Source: Clostridia bacterium (GTDB lineage Bacteria; Bacillota; Clostridia; Oscillospirales; CAG-272). Taken from it: a stretch of DNA of 64,000 nt. The position numbers and the translations under genes were made by a program. This document shows, piece by piece, positions 7,596 to 17,079 of the stretch (positions are counted from its first letter, which is position 1; each line of letters starts with the position of its first letter). A model generated the notes under the pieces. That model made no database searches. It was not told the origin of the DNA and saw nothing but the letters and a program-made list of their open reading frames with translations. Location of the stretch: the NCBI GenBank assembly GCA_017453255.1, contig JAFTKN010000009.1:1-64000 (forward strand). Reading direction: 5' to 3'.

Positions 7596-7634
7596 TTGAC
7601 TTTAACACAAATTTACTGTATAATTGTGTTAAAG
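7596..7634 (+). promoter_or_regulatory. Lipoprotein promoter embedded in an 11-bp inverted repeat
   Basis: TTGACT (7596-7601), 17-bp spacer, TATAAT (7619-7624). CTTTAACACAA (7600-7610) and TTGTGTTAAAG (7624-7634) are perfect inverted repeats separated by 13 bases, covering the spacer and the -10 box. Binding there would block the promoter. The adjacent XRE protein is the obvious candidate. Confidence 0.8.
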
Positions 7635-7719
7635 ATAAGAATATTGATTTTATGTTAAGATTTATTGATATTTTTATCCTAATTTTTTAAAAAAATTCAA
7701 AGGAAAGGGGGGAATGACA

Positions 7720-8283
7720 ATGAAGAAAATTTTAAGTGTTTTAATGGTACTTGTATTGGTTTGTAGCTCAATGCTTATGCTCGTTGCTTGTGGAGGAGAT
7801 GGTGGTAATGGAGGGGTAAATCCTGATGATATTACCTTAGGCTCACTTACAGAAAAGCCGGAAGATTATTCTGTGTTTTCAAATGAGTACGTTACATTTT
7901 ACTATCCATCAAGTTGGGAAAGTAATAAGTCCTCAGATGATATAGGTTACGTAGCAGATATGACAACTGGATTAACTTTTCTTGCAAGTGTGGCACAAAC
8001 AAATAATGAAAAGCCTGATTCGATTGTTGAAGATCTTCGCAGGCATGTTATAGAAGATGTTCCAGATGATATAACTGGTGTAATGGTAAGCGAAGTAACA
8101 ATGATTAAGGAAAATGTTTACACATTTGAGCAGTCATTTAATGGACAAACAACAACCTTTCTTTATGTATTTTCTGTAAATGATGACGGCAATGCTATTT
8201 GCTATATTGAAACACGATACTCTATCGGACACAATATGGAACAAATTACTACTATTATAAATTCAATTCAATTTGCAAATTAA
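7720..8283 (+). CDS. Lipoprotein with a PsbP/DcrB-like domain
   Basis: A 187-residue predicted lipoprotein. The N-terminus has Lys-Lys, a hydrophobic stretch and a lipobox (LVAC, lipidated Cys about residue 24). After a Gly/Asp linker, residues from about 50 (EYVTFYYPSSWES) to the end show the strand pattern of PsbP/DcrB-like domains, which start with a 'fyPssWe' motif and end in a helix such as IINSIQF. The ATG at 7720 is preferred over 7714 because of spacing from GGGGGG. Outer face of the membrane is expected. The function is unknown; its promoter is under an XRE-type operator. Confidence 0.75.
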   Translation: MKKILSVLMVLVLVCSSMLMLVACGGDGGNGGVNPDDITLGSLTEKPEDYSVFSNEYVTFYYPSSWESNKSSDDIGYVADMTTGLTFLASVAQTNNEKPDSIVEDLRRHVIEDVPDDITGVMVSEVTMIKENVYTFEQSFNGQTTTFLYVFSVNDDGNAICYIETRYSIGHNMEQITTIINSIQFAN

Positions 8284-8310
8284 AAAAGAGAGCATTGGCT
8301 CTCTTTTTTT
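8283..8310 (+). terminator. Terminator of the lipoprotein gene
   Basis: AAAAAAGAGAGC, ATT loop, GGCTCTCTTTTTTT. Confidence 0.9.
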
Positions 8311-8320
8311 GTACTTAAAA

Positions 8321-8338
8321 AGGGACTGCAAAAGCAGT
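8321..8338 (-). terminator. Terminator of rny
   Basis: GGGACTGC-AAAA-GCAGTCCC, just past the rny stop. On the minus strand it is followed by CCCTTTTTAAG. Confidence 0.8.
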
Positions 8339-8347
8339 CCCTTGATT

Positions 8348-9901
8348 TTATTTTGCGTAGTCAACTACACGGCTTTCTCTAATAAGATTAACCTTAATCT
8401 GTCCTGGATATTCAAGCTCGCTTTCGATTTTCTTAACAATGTCACGTGCAACGAGAGCCATTGTTTCATCACCGATTTGCTCAGGCTTAACCATAATACG
8501 AATTTCACGACCTGCCTGAATAGCAAATGTCTTTTCAACACCCTCAAAGCTTTTAGCGATTTCCTCAAGCTTTTCAAGTCGTTTTATGTAGTTTTCAAGA
8601 TTTTCACGTCTTGCACCTGGTCTTGCAGCAGAAATAGCATCTGCAGCTTGAACAATAACAGCGATAATTGATTGAGCCTCGACATCACCATGGTGCGCCT
8701 CGATTGCGTGAAGCACCTCTTTTGACTCCTTGTATTTCTTAGCTACATCTACACCGATTTGAACGTGTGAGCCCTCAATTTCGGCTGTTAGAGCCTTACC
8801 AATATCGTGTAGCAAGCCTGCACGCTTAGCAAGTGTAATATCAGCGCCAAGCTCGGCAGCCATAACGCCTGCAAGCTCGGAAACCTCAATAGAGTGGGTA
8901 AGAACATTCTGACCATAGCTTGTTCTGTATTTTAGACGACCGAGAAGCTTAATAAGCTCAATATTGATGCCGTGAACACCTGTTTCAAAGGTAGCTCTTT
9001 CACCAGCCTGCTTAATAGAGGCATCAACCTCTTTTTTAGCCTTCTCAACGCAATCCTCAATTCTTGTTGGGTGAATACGTCCGTCTGAAATAAGCTTTTC
9101 AATAGCAATTCTTGCAATTTCACGTCTAACAGGGTCAAAGCCAGAAATAGTAATAGCCTCTGGTGTATCGTCAATGATAAGCTCAACGCCTGTAAGATTT
9201 TCAATAGCCCTTACATTACGTCCCTCGCGTCCGATAATTCTACCCTTCATTTCGTCGTTTGGTAGAGGAACAACAGAAATAGTAGCCTCAGATACATGCT
9301 CTGATGCGCATCTTGCGATAGCGAGAGAGATAATGTTCTTTGCCTTCTTATCTGCATCCTCCTTAAATTCAGCTTCAAGCTCAATAAGTCTTTGAGCCTG
9401 CTCGTGCCTAACGTCATCCTCAAGATTCTTAATGAGCAAGGCTCTTGCCTCCTCAGCACTGTATCCTGAGATTTTTTCAAGCAATTTAAGCTGTGTTTCG
9501 TGTGCCTGTGTTAGCTTTTCTTTAATTTCGTCAATTTCTTTAACCTTCTTTTGAAGTGCTTCTTCCTTCTTTTCAAGGGCATCAACCTTTTTGTCGAGGT
9601 TTTCTTCCTTATTAGCAAGTCTTGTTTCCTGACGGTTAAGGTCACTACGTCTTTCCTTTATTTCAGCATCAAGCTCTTTTCTTTCCTTGGAAATCTCGTC
9701 CTTAGCCTCAAGTAAAAATTCCTTGCGCTTGGTTTCAGCAGCTTTTATAGCATCCTCAAGTAGCTTTTTCGCCTGTTGCTCAGCAGAGCCCAATTTTTTA
9801 TCTGCAGAAAGCTTTCTTATAATTGAGCCAATAATTCCGCCAACAATAAGACAGAGAACAGAAGCGCCAGCTATGAGTCCAATAGCTAATGGTAATTCCA
9901 C
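8348..9901 (-). CDS. rny: Ribonuclease Y
   Basis: A 517-residue membrane-anchored endoribonuclease that starts mRNA decay. In order: an N-terminal membrane helix ([20 protein letters not shown]), a long Lys/Glu coiled coil (about 30-190), a KH RNA-binding domain ([15 protein letters not shown]) and an HD domain ([16 protein letters not shown]). The length matches B. subtilis RNase Y. The start is GTG 9901, eight bases after AAAGGAGG; the open frame extends 90 bases further without a ribosome site. It stands alone between its own promoter and terminator. Confidence 0.95.
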   Translation of the reverse strand: MELPLAIGLIAGASVLCLIVGGIIGSIIRKLSADKKLGSAEQQAKKLLEDAIKAAETKRKEFLLEAKDEISKERKELDAEIKERRSDLNRQETRLANKEENLDKKVDALEKKEEALQKKVKEIDEIKEKLTQAHETQLKLLEKISGYSAEEARALLIKNLEDDVRHEQAQRLIELEAEFKEDADKKAKNIISLAIARCASEHVSEATISVVPLPNDEMKGRIIGREGRNVRAIENLTGVELIIDDTPEAITISGFDPVRREIARIAIEKLISDGRIHPTRIEDCVEKAKKEVDASIKQAGERATFETGVHGINIELIKLLGRLKYRTSYGQNVLTHSIEVSELAGVMAAELGADITLAKRAGLLHDIGKALTAEIEGSHVQIGVDVAKKYKESKEVLHAIEAHHGDVEAQSIIAVIVQAADAISAARPGARRENLENYIKRLEKLEEIAKSFEGVEKTFAIQAGREIRIMVKPEQIGDETMALVARDIVKKIESELEYPGQIKVNLIRESRVVDYAK

Positions 9902-10050
9902 AACACGTACCTCCTTTATTTTATTTGTGTGAAAGCTTCTCCACAAGGTGGAGAACAAAAAAGGTATGTAAAAAGCAGTGGGGGTACACAAAGCCCCATA
10001 GCAATATTTCTACATACTATAATTTTATATTATAAAATCAATAAAGTCAA
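9902..10050 (-). promoter_or_regulatory. rny promoter and leader
   Basis: Minus strand TTGACT (10045-10050), 17-bp spacer, TAAAAT (10022-10027). The leader of roughly 110 bases holds two hairpins (GGGG...CCCC and CTCCACCTTGTGGAG) before the ribosome site. Confidence 0.65.
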
Positions 10051-10177
10051 GACTTAATTTACAAATAGTTAAAATTTTATAATATTTATTGTGGTGGAAA
10101 ATAATCGTAGCTTATTGAAATTTGCTTACATATCATATATAATATAATTAGCATATTTTTCCGAGTGAGGTGAACAA

Positions 10178-10660
10178 ATGAAGCTAAGTGAGGCAAAAAT
10201 CAACTTTTTGGATAGTCTTGCAAAGGGTGCATTACTAACCGCAACTGACAACGAATGTAAGTCAAATACAATGACGGTTTCTTGGGGTGGCTGTGGAATT
10301 TTATGGGGAGAGCAGGTTTGCTTTCTGTTTGTAAGACCTGAAAGATACACCTACTCATTTTTAGAGAATGGAAGCTATCTGTCGTTGTCATTTTTAAAGG
10401 AGGATGAAAAGGACACCTTAGCATTTTGTGGAACAAAATCAGGCAGGGACGTGGATAAATTTAAGGAATGTGGCCTTGATTTTACCTTGGAAAACAAAAG
10501 TGTGTGCTTTGAAAAAGCGATTTGCACAATTCAACTAAAAAAGCTATATGCACAGGATTTGAAATCAGAGTGCTTTCTCGAACCAGAGTTGCTAAAATGG
10601 TATAAGGGACAGGGAATACACAAAATGTATATTTGCGAAATATTAAATGTAAAGGAATAG
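10178..10660 (+). CDS. Flavin reductase-like (FMN-binding split barrel) protein
   Basis: A 160-residue flavoredoxin-type protein. The N-terminal half carries the pattern of the flavin reductase-like family (KSNTMTVSWGGCGILWG, then PERYTYSFLEN and SLSFL), where FMN binds at a dimeric split barrel. CGTKSGRDVDKF is also family-typical. Such proteins reduce or carry FMN for electron transfer; the partner is unknown. It is the first gene of an operon with the rhamnosidase four bases downstream. GAGGTGA lies seven bases before the start. Confidence 0.85.
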   Translation: MKLSEAKINFLDSLAKGALLTATDNECKSNTMTVSWGGCGILWGEQVCFLFVRPERYTYSFLENGSYLSLSFLKEDEKDTLAFCGTKSGRDVDKFKECGLDFTLENKSVCFEKAICTIQLKKLYAQDLKSECFLEPELLKWYKGQGIHKMYICEILNVKE

Positions 10661-10664
10661 AATA

Positions 10665-12854
10665 ATGAAAAACGGAGCTTGGATTACTGAAAAAAGCAGA
10701 GATGCGTCAAATAATCAAACATATTACTTTAAAAAGGATTTTGATTTAAAGACTGTTAAAGAGGCTAAAATTGAAATTTCTGCTCAGGCAAGATATAAGC
10801 TGTTTATTAATGATAGCTATGTTTGCTGTGGACCATGTAAGGGTAGCAGAGAAAAGACCTTTTTCGATACAGTTGACGTAACAAAATATCTTAAGGTTGG
10901 TAAAAATCAGATTTTTGTTGAGGTTTTACAGCTTGTGTCAACTGATGTTGAGGGTAAAATGTCACCTATTGAGGGCGTTTTGAGAGTCGGCCCTGCGCTT
11001 CTTTGCTGTGAGCTTAATTGTGGAAGCATGTGCATAAAAACAGACGAAAGCTGGCTTTGTGCAAAAGTAGAGGGCATTAAGCACATGAGTGCAAGTAGCT
11101 GTTATTCTGCTGCGACAAGAGAGATAGTTGATTTGAAGGCTATCGAAAATATAGAATTTGATAATGCAGTTAAGCAATGTGGTATTTCAAATGGTGAAGA
11201 GGACCATTATTGGTGGGGCTCTACAAATAGACTATTCCTTTTTGAAAGACCTATTCCAATGCTCGATTTTAAGGATAAGACAGACATTGTTTCCTTTGAT
11301 GGTGAGTTTTTTGAGGCAAAATATTTGACCTTTGGCTTCCCGCGCTTTAAGGTTAGTGGTAAGGGTAAAATCAGACTTTATTATTTTGAATGCTTTACTG
11401 AAATTCAAGGCAAGACAAACAATGTGCGTACTGATAGAGGTCTCGACTTTACAAAGGAAATGTATGATGAGCTTACAGTAGATGGTGAATTTACATATGA
11501 GCCATTTTGGTTTAGATGCTTTCGTTTTATAAACGTGGAAAAAACGGGAGACGTGTCGATAAAATTGGATAGCTTCTTAGAGGTTAATTATCCAATGGAG
11601 GTAAGACAGGATTACGATTTTGGAAGAAGTGACGATAATAAGCTTTGGGAAATTAGCGTAAGAACACTTCAAAGATGTATGCACGAAACATATGAGGATT
11701 GTCCTTTCTATGAACAGCTTCAATATGCTATGGATACCTCTGTTCAAATGCTATTTAACTACCAGCTAACAGATGATGATTTGCTTGCAAGAAAGGCGAT
11801 GGATGACTTTGCTGCTGCCCAGCTTTCAAACGGCCTTATGCCCTCAAGAGCTCCTTCGGTAGGCGAGCAACATATTCCAACCTTCCAATTCTATTTTATT
11901 TTTATGGTTTACGCTCACTATATTCGATTTGGCGATAAAGCGCTTGTTAGAAAGCATTTAAGAGCTATGGATGGAGTAATTGAGTGGTTTAGCCAGCATA
12001 TGACTGATGACGGACTCGTTGGACAGAGCAAATATTGGAACTTTGTTGACTGGGCAAAGCCTTGGGGATATGTAGAGGGTAAAAATGATGGTGGTGTACC
12101 TGTAGATATTGACGAGGGAATTATCGGTATTTATAATCCAATGATGGCATATTTTCTACAGTGTGCCTCAAAGCTAAACGCAATTTGTGGTAGGCGTGAT
12201 GTAGCAAAGGAATATTTAGATAAGGCTAATTCTATCAAGAAAAATGTTGAAAAATTCTTCTATGATAAGAAAAAAGGCTTATATGCTGACAATTTAACCC
12301 ATACCAAATACTCACAGCATATGCAGACATGGTGTGTGCTTAGTGGTGTTTGTAAGGGTGACAAGGCAAGAAGGATAATGGAAAATTGTCAAGAACTTGA
12401 GGCAAAAAGCACCTATGCCTTTGCATACTTTTACTTCAGAGCCTTAGAAAGCGTTGGGCTTTATGAAAAAACTGAGGAAATGATGGAGAGCTATCGTAAT
12501 CTGCTAAAATTAAACTGTACTACTGTTCCTGAAACACCTGAGTATTCAAGAAGTGATTGTCATGCTTGGGGTGCACTTGCAATTTATGAATTTAGTGCAA
12601 CTGTTTTAGGCGTAAGAACCTATGATATAAGCGAAAAATCTGTTCTTGTAAAGCCATACATAAAGGATAGAAATTATGCCAAGGGGACGGTTTCTACAAT
12701 CGGTGGAAATATCACAGTTGAGTGGAAAAGGCTTGATGACAAATTTGAAATTACAGTATGTGGAAACGACAAAACTAAAAAGGTAATAGTTATGCCTAAT
12801 GGCGACACATACGAAACAAATGATAAAAAAGCAACCTATAAATGTAACTTATAA
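10665..12854 (+). CDS. Alpha-L-rhamnosidase-like glycoside hydrolase (GH78 type)
   Basis: A 729-residue six-hairpin glycosidase. The N-terminal part is beta-sandwich-like (carbohydrate-binding, up to about 320). The catalytic (alpha/alpha)6 barrel contains the GH78 hallmark [15 protein letters not shown], then NFVDWA, and near the end [10 protein letters not shown]. There is no signal peptide, so it should act in the cytoplasm on imported rhamnose-containing oligosaccharides. It lies between a flavin reductase-like gene and methylglyoxal synthase. The family is clear; the exact substrate is not. Confidence 0.85.
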   Translation: MKNGAWITEKSRDASNNQTYYFKKDFDLKTVKEAKIEISAQARYKLFINDSYVCCGPCKGSREKTFFDTVDVTKYLKVGKNQIFVEVLQLVSTDVEGKMSPIEGVLRVGPALLCCELNCGSMCIKTDESWLCAKVEGIKHMSASSCYSAATREIVDLKAIENIEFDNAVKQCGISNGEEDHYWWGSTNRLFLFERPIPMLDFKDKTDIVSFDGEFFEAKYLTFGFPRFKVSGKGKIRLYYFECFTEIQGKTNNVRTDRGLDFTKEMYDELTVDGEFTYEPFWFRCFRFINVEKTGDVSIKLDSFLEVNYPMEVRQDYDFGRSDDNKLWEISVRTLQRCMHETYEDCPFYEQLQYAMDTSVQMLFNYQLTDDDLLARKAMDDFAAAQLSNGLMPSRAPSVGEQHIPTFQFYFIFMVYAHYIRFGDKALVRKHLRAMDGVIEWFSQHMTDDGLVGQSKYWNFVDWAKPWGYVEGKNDGGVPVDIDEGIIGIYNPMMAYFLQCASKLNAICGRRDVAKEYLDKANSIKKNVEKFFYDKKKGLYADNLTHTKYSQHMQTWCVLSGVCKGDKARRIMENCQELEAKSTYAFAYFYFRALESVGLYEKTEEMMESYRNLLKLNCTTVPETPEYSRSDCHAWGALAIYEFSATVLGVRTYDISEKSVLVKPYIKDRNYAKGTVSTIGGNITVEWKRLDDKFEITVCGNDKTKKVIVMPNGDTYETNDKKATYKCNL

Positions 12855-12870
12855 AAAGGAAGTAAAAAAT

Positions 12871-13248
12871 ATGCGTATAGCTTTGATTGCACATGATAAG
12901 AAAAAGGATAATATGATTAGCCTTGCAATAAAGTATAAGGACACCTTAAAGGATCACGAGCTTTTTGCAACTGGTACAACAGGAACTCTTGTAATGGGAG
13001 AAACAGGCTTACCAATTAGGAGAATGAAAAGTGGTCCTCTCGGCGGTGACCAACAAATTGGCTCAATGGTAGCAGAGGGAAAGCTTGATTTGATTATTTT
13101 CCTGCGTGACCCACTAACCTCACAACCACACGAGCCTGATGTAAGTGCACTTTTACGTCTTTGTGATGTTCAGTCGATTCCTCTTGCGACGAATCAAAAA
13201 AGTGGTGAAATAATGCTTGAGGCGGTAAAAAGCGGACTTATTAAGTAA
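12871..13248 (+). CDS. mgsA: Methylglyoxal synthase
   Basis: A 125-residue enzyme that converts dihydroxyacetone phosphate to methylglyoxal and phosphate. The sequence carries the MGS signatures: [35 protein letters not shown] (phosphate-binding) and [17 protein letters not shown], including the catalytic Asp of GGDQQ. The start at 12871 follows AAAAAGGAAG; the frame is open further upstream, but within the rhamnosidase gene. It is the third gene of the operon. Rhamnose breakdown produces dihydroxyacetone phosphate, so its placement could relieve sugar phosphate overload (inference). Confidence 0.95.
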   Translation: MRIALIAHDKKKDNMISLAIKYKDTLKDHELFATGTTGTLVMGETGLPIRRMKSGPLGGDQQIGSMVAEGKLDLIIFLRDPLTSQPHEPDVSALLRLCDVQSIPLATNQKSGEIMLEAVKSGLIK

Positions 13249-13260
13249 AATTTTATAACA

Positions 13261-13291
13261 AAAAACAGGAATTTTTGAAATTCCTGTTTTT
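13261..13291. terminator. Shared bidirectional terminator
   Basis: AAAAACAGGAATTT and AAATTCCTGTTTTT form a long stem with runs of A and T on the two sides. It serves mgsA (plus) and the surface protein (minus). Confidence 0.85.
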
Positions 13292-13303
13292 ATATTATAG
13301 ATT

Positions 13304-16204
13304 TTATTTAAGTGTATTGAACTTATACTTAAATCCTGTAGATGCGTTTTTCTTTTTGAAGAATGTGAAGTATAGTGTAAGAACGATACCACCCACAAGG
13401 AATAAAGAGCCGATAACTATTAAAACAATAACCCAAGCAGGAATTTCGCTTGTGTTTGAAATAGGTAAGCGGTCGATTTCCTCGATTATTTCTGTTTTAC
13501 AAATAGCACAGAAGTATCTTGTTTGTCCTCGGGATGTTTCTGTAGGCTCAAGTAGTATCTCACCCTCGCCCTCTTTAACGTGCTGACCTTCGATTAGCGT
13601 TTCACGAGTGTCACCACAAACGCTACATGTTCTTATAGCAACTCCCTGTGTTTTGCATGTACCAGGATCAATTATTGTCATATCACCGAAGTCGTGACGT
13701 CCTGTAGGCTGTAATGCAACCTTTTTTGTCTTACCACAAAGCTTACAGGTCTGAATTTCCTGACCATAGCCATGCTCCTTGCTACATGTAGGCTCAATAG
13801 TTACAACTGTATTTACTGTATCCCAGTCGTGAAGACCAACATTTGAAAGTGGATCGTGGTAAATACGATTAGCCCAAACGTCCTCCTCAACCTTACCACA
13901 GACGCAAACGCCTAATGTATAGTATGAGCTTTCACAAATCCAACCATCACAGAAAATCTTTTCAGAGTTAGTATAAACGTGTGAGTTGTAATCAAATGCC
14001 AATATAGTCTTGTTTTCAAGGTCCTCATAGCCACATTCCTCACAAACAGGAGCGTAGTAGCCTCTTACACGACAGCTTGATGGAACATAATTACAATGCT
14101 CACAGGTCTTACCTGTCTGATGTGTATGCTCATCTGCATATAAGTGAGGGAGCATAGGAACCTCACTAAGAATAATTGTGTCCTGACATCTTGAGCAGGT
14201 TTCAATCTCAGAGCCAACTTGACTACAAGTAGCAGGATTACTTGTCAAAACGTAATCGTGATCCTTATAAACAATATTCATACCTGCAAACTGCTGATTG
14301 CTACCATTTAAGCTCTTGCGTAAAACACTATTGAATGCGTGGGTTGCACCAACACCATCGTCAAGAGTATAGCCCTCAACAAAGATTTCCTTAATCATAG
14401 TTTCATGCGAAACAAGGTTGAATACTCCGTTGCCTATTGTTTTAACCGAAGAACCAAGTGTTAGCGTTTTCATTCTAATGTTTTGGAAGGCTCTTTCGTT
14501 TATCCTTTCAGCATTTAATACCATATGCTCGATAATAAGTGGGCTATTGTCTGCCTGTGCAAACGCCTCGGTATCAATTGTACCTGTAATATATTCAAGG
14601 CCATGAATTGTTTCAAGCTTTTCCATAAGCGAGAAGGCATATTTACTTACGTTTGTAAGTGAACGAGGTAGCTCAAGCTCCTTTATAAAGGAGTTTTTCC
14701 TGAACGCACCCGTTTCTGTACTATTTCTATAATCTCCATAAACATCGGTTGTACCAAGAGGAACCTCAATATAGAATATATCATCCTGTGTAACGCCTAA
14801 GTCATACTCAATAAATGCTGTAGAGAAGGACATAAGCTTCGTGCCCTCGAGTGTATAGAGGTCAAGTGAAGGAACTCTTGTAAATTCCTGTTCACCCTTT
14901 TTGTTGATTATACCAACTGTAACATATACTGTTGATGGGTCTGGATAAATATACTTATTATATTCATATCCACAGCTTTGACATGTATATGCGTAGCATC
15001 CAGCCTTTGTTTCCTCAGGAGTGTTAATGATGTCGTTTACAAGTGAAATTGTATATGAGTGACCGATACCATTTGCTAAATCCTCAGTATATGTAGCATT
15101 ACAGTAGCTACATGTGTGGGTAACGGTAACAGGCTCAGTACAGCTTGAAACATCTGGCTTTACAGTAACAGGACCCTCGTGAGCACACTTTGAAAATTCG
15201 TATATGTCACCAACCTTGGTAAAGGAATAATTTTTAGCAGTAAAGAATGAGGCTATATCCTTAGAAAATGTAGGCTTAGAGCCATCTACTATAATAGTCT
15301 TGTATCTATTCTCGTCCTTAGAAAAGCCTGTTGTTGTATCTAACTTAAAGCTACCACCGTAAATTGTTGTAGTGGCAATTAAATCACCTGTGTCAACACC
15401 GTAATCGTCGTAAAAATATTCACAGCTGGTTTCATAGCTTGAGCCGTCATAGAAATTAATAACACCATTTTTCATACCATAGGTACGGAGTAAACGGTCG
15501 GATTTGATTGAGCCATATATATTTATCTCAATTCCGTCAAGCTTAGAAATATCCTTTTCCACAACTATTAAGCCAACATTAGAGATAATCTCGCAATCAT
15601 TAGTTACTGTAAATGTTAAATTGCTTGTGCTTGCTTGTGGAGTTAGACAAACAAGAGAGTTTACCATATGTGAGGCGTCAGCGCCTGTATATGTATATTC
15701 AAGCTTACCATTTGCAAAAATGATACCGCTGTTTTCACCAGAAAATGCGTTTTCGCTTGATTCAATCTTAACAGTATTTCCACCTAAGTCAATATAAAGA
15801 AGGGTATTACAAAGAGTAAAGGAGCTTGAAAATGTCATGCTCGAGTTTACCTTGATATATGAGTAGCCCTTAGTAATTGCATTTGTAAAGCCACCAGTAA
15901 GAGAAGCGGAGCCACCCTTTGCAAGATTTAGGCTTATATCATTATTGACACTTACCGAGCTACCAGCGGGGTAGAAGGCACCGTCGCTTGTAAACCAGCC
16001 CTGATATGTACCTGTATCACAGTCCTTTTGAGGCAAGGCATAGCTTGAGCCCTTATCGACAAGAACGGTTTCAATAACCTCTCCATCATCTATTAAATTA
16101 ACGATACATTTCTCTTCCTCTGCAGAGGTGAAAACTGCAAATAGTGTAACGCTTAAGACTATACACAGTAATGCTAATAATACTTTTAAGCTAACCTTTT
16201 TCAT
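13304..16204 (-). CDS. Large Cys-rich, BspA-type leucine-rich surface protein
   Basis: A 966-residue secreted, membrane-anchored protein. The N-terminal signal peptide ends near TSAEE. Next comes an InlB B-repeat-like segment (about 33-70, ending YQGWFTSDG), a beta-helix-like region (about 90-340), several Cys-x2-Cys modules (CSYCNATYTED, CQSCGYEYN, CSRCQDTI, CEHCNY and others), and a BspA-like leucine-rich block (about 500-620, SLTNVSKYAFSLMEKL). A membrane helix near 925-948 is followed by Lys-rich residues; no LPxTG sorting motif is seen. Zinc ribbon-like or disulfide modules are both possible. Adhesion or host interaction is inferred only from family. Confidence 0.8.
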   Translation of the reverse strand: MKKVSLKVLLALLCIVLSVTLFAVFTSAEEEKCIVNLIDDGEVIETVLVDKGSSYALPQKDCDTGTYQGWFTSDGAFYPAGSSVSVNNDISLNLAKGGSASLTGGFTNAITKGYSYIKVNSSMTFSSSFTLCNTLLYIDLGGNTVKIESSENAFSGENSGIIFANGKLEYTYTGADASHMVNSLVCLTPQASTSNLTFTVTNDCEIISNVGLIVVEKDISKLDGIEINIYGSIKSDRLLRTYGMKNGVINFYDGSSYETSCEYFYDDYGVDTGDLIATTTIYGGSFKLDTTTGFSKDENRYKTIIVDGSKPTFSKDIASFFTAKNYSFTKVGDIYEFSKCAHEGPVTVKPDVSSCTEPVTVTHTCSYCNATYTEDLANGIGHSYTISLVNDIINTPEETKAGCYAYTCQSCGYEYNKYIYPDPSTVYVTVGIINKKGEQEFTRVPSLDLYTLEGTKLMSFSTAFIEYDLGVTQDDIFYIEVPLGTTDVYGDYRNSTETGAFRKNSFIKELELPRSLTNVSKYAFSLMEKLETIHGLEYITGTIDTEAFAQADNSPLIIEHMVLNAERINERAFQNIRMKTLTLGSSVKTIGNGVFNLVSHETMIKEIFVEGYTLDDGVGATHAFNSVLRKSLNGSNQQFAGMNIVYKDHDYVLTSNPATCSQVGSEIETCSRCQDTIILSEVPMLPHLYADEHTHQTGKTCEHCNYVPSSCRVRGYYAPVCEECGYEDLENKTILAFDYNSHVYTNSEKIFCDGWICESSYYTLGVCVCGKVEEDVWANRIYHDPLSNVGLHDWDTVNTVVTIEPTCSKEHGYGQEIQTCKLCGKTKKVALQPTGRHDFGDMTIIDPGTCKTQGVAIRTCSVCGDTRETLIEGQHVKEGEGEILLEPTETSRGQTRYFCAICKTEIIEEIDRLPISNTSEIPAWVIVLIVIGSLFLVGGIVLTLYFTFFKKKNASTGFKYKFNTLK

Positions 16205-16331
16205 AATAACTCCTTATGTAATTCGTCACAATGACGAGCAAAATCCTTAATGTTCATTAAATATTATACAATATTTACAAAAACTTGTCAATATATATTA
16301 TTTAATTGTTTAAAATATATGGGAGTAGTTG

Positions 16332-16360
16332 TTGACATTCGACATATTTCGTGCTAAAAT
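16332..16360 (+). promoter_or_regulatory. Promoter of the HdeD-like gene
   Basis: TTGACA (16332-16337), 17-bp spacer, TAAAAT (16355-16360). Confidence 0.85.
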
Positions 16361-16392
16361 ACAAATGAATTTCACAAAGAAGGGTGAATATA

Positions 16393-16977
16393 ATGAAAAA
16401 TTTGATTAGAGGAAAGATCAAAAAGGATAAGCTATTTATTGTTTATCTAATACTTGGTATAGTATTTTTTGCAGTCGGCTTAATTCTTATGCCGTTTTGG
16501 GTGAACGTTGGTGGACCATTTCAATATTTAAGCGTTGGGGCTTTGAATTATGTGGTGGCATCATGTCTGTTTATTTATGCTTTAGCATATTTAATTCCAA
16601 GGTGGAAAAGAAATTCTGGGTCATTTGTGCAAACGCTAACAGTTATTGAAATTGTTCTTATGATTATAATCGGTGTTGGCTGTATTCTTGCCTCTACTGG
16701 TGTCTTAAAGGCTGCGCCTTGTCAAATTTTAGGTATTGCAGTTTGGACAAGAGGCGTTACTGAAATATTATGCGGATTTTTCCATATGAGAGAGGGCAAT
16801 AAGAATTATGCACCTTGGAAGCTTGTTTTGGCAATTGCTTTAGTAACCATGGGTACATATCTTATGGTGTCTTCTGTGTTTGAAACAATTCAGCTTCAAT
16901 GGGTTATCGGCTCGGCTCTAATGGCGATAGGCATAATTGCCTTTGCTTATGGAATCTACTCAAGAAAGAAGAAATAA
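16393..16977 (+). CDS. HdeD/DUF308-like multi-pass membrane protein
   Basis: A 194-residue membrane protein with six predicted helices in three pairs (for example LFIVYLILGIVFFAVGLILM and VIGSALMAIGIIAFAYGIY), the architecture of the HdeD/DUF308 family. The ATG at 16393 is used rather than a GTG nine bases earlier because AGAAGGGTG is the likely ribosome site. It is monocistronic, with its own promoter and terminator. Family members are linked to acid or envelope stress in enterobacteria, but a role here cannot be assigned. Confidence 0.7.
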   Translation: MKNLIRGKIKKDKLFIVYLILGIVFFAVGLILMPFWVNVGGPFQYLSVGALNYVVASCLFIYALAYLIPRWKRNSGSFVQTLTVIEIVLMIIIGVGCILASTGVLKAAPCQILGIAVWTRGVTEILCGFFHMREGNKNYAPWKLVLAIALVTMGTYLMVSSVFETIQLQWVIGSALMAIGIIAFAYGIYSRKKK

Positions 16978-16979
16978 CA

Positions 16980-17007
16980 AAAAAGCGACACAGTGTCGCT
17001 TTTTTTG
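16980..17007. terminator. Bidirectional terminator
   Basis: AAAAAAGCGACAC/GTGTCGCTTTTTTT hairpin. It is positioned for the HdeD-like gene, and possibly also for the radical SAM operon from the other side. Confidence 0.85.
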
Positions 17008-17079
17008 CTATTGTTTACATATAAATCTCGTTTCTATGGTATAGATTATGGCTTTCAAAAGCACGCAAGCTATATCTTT

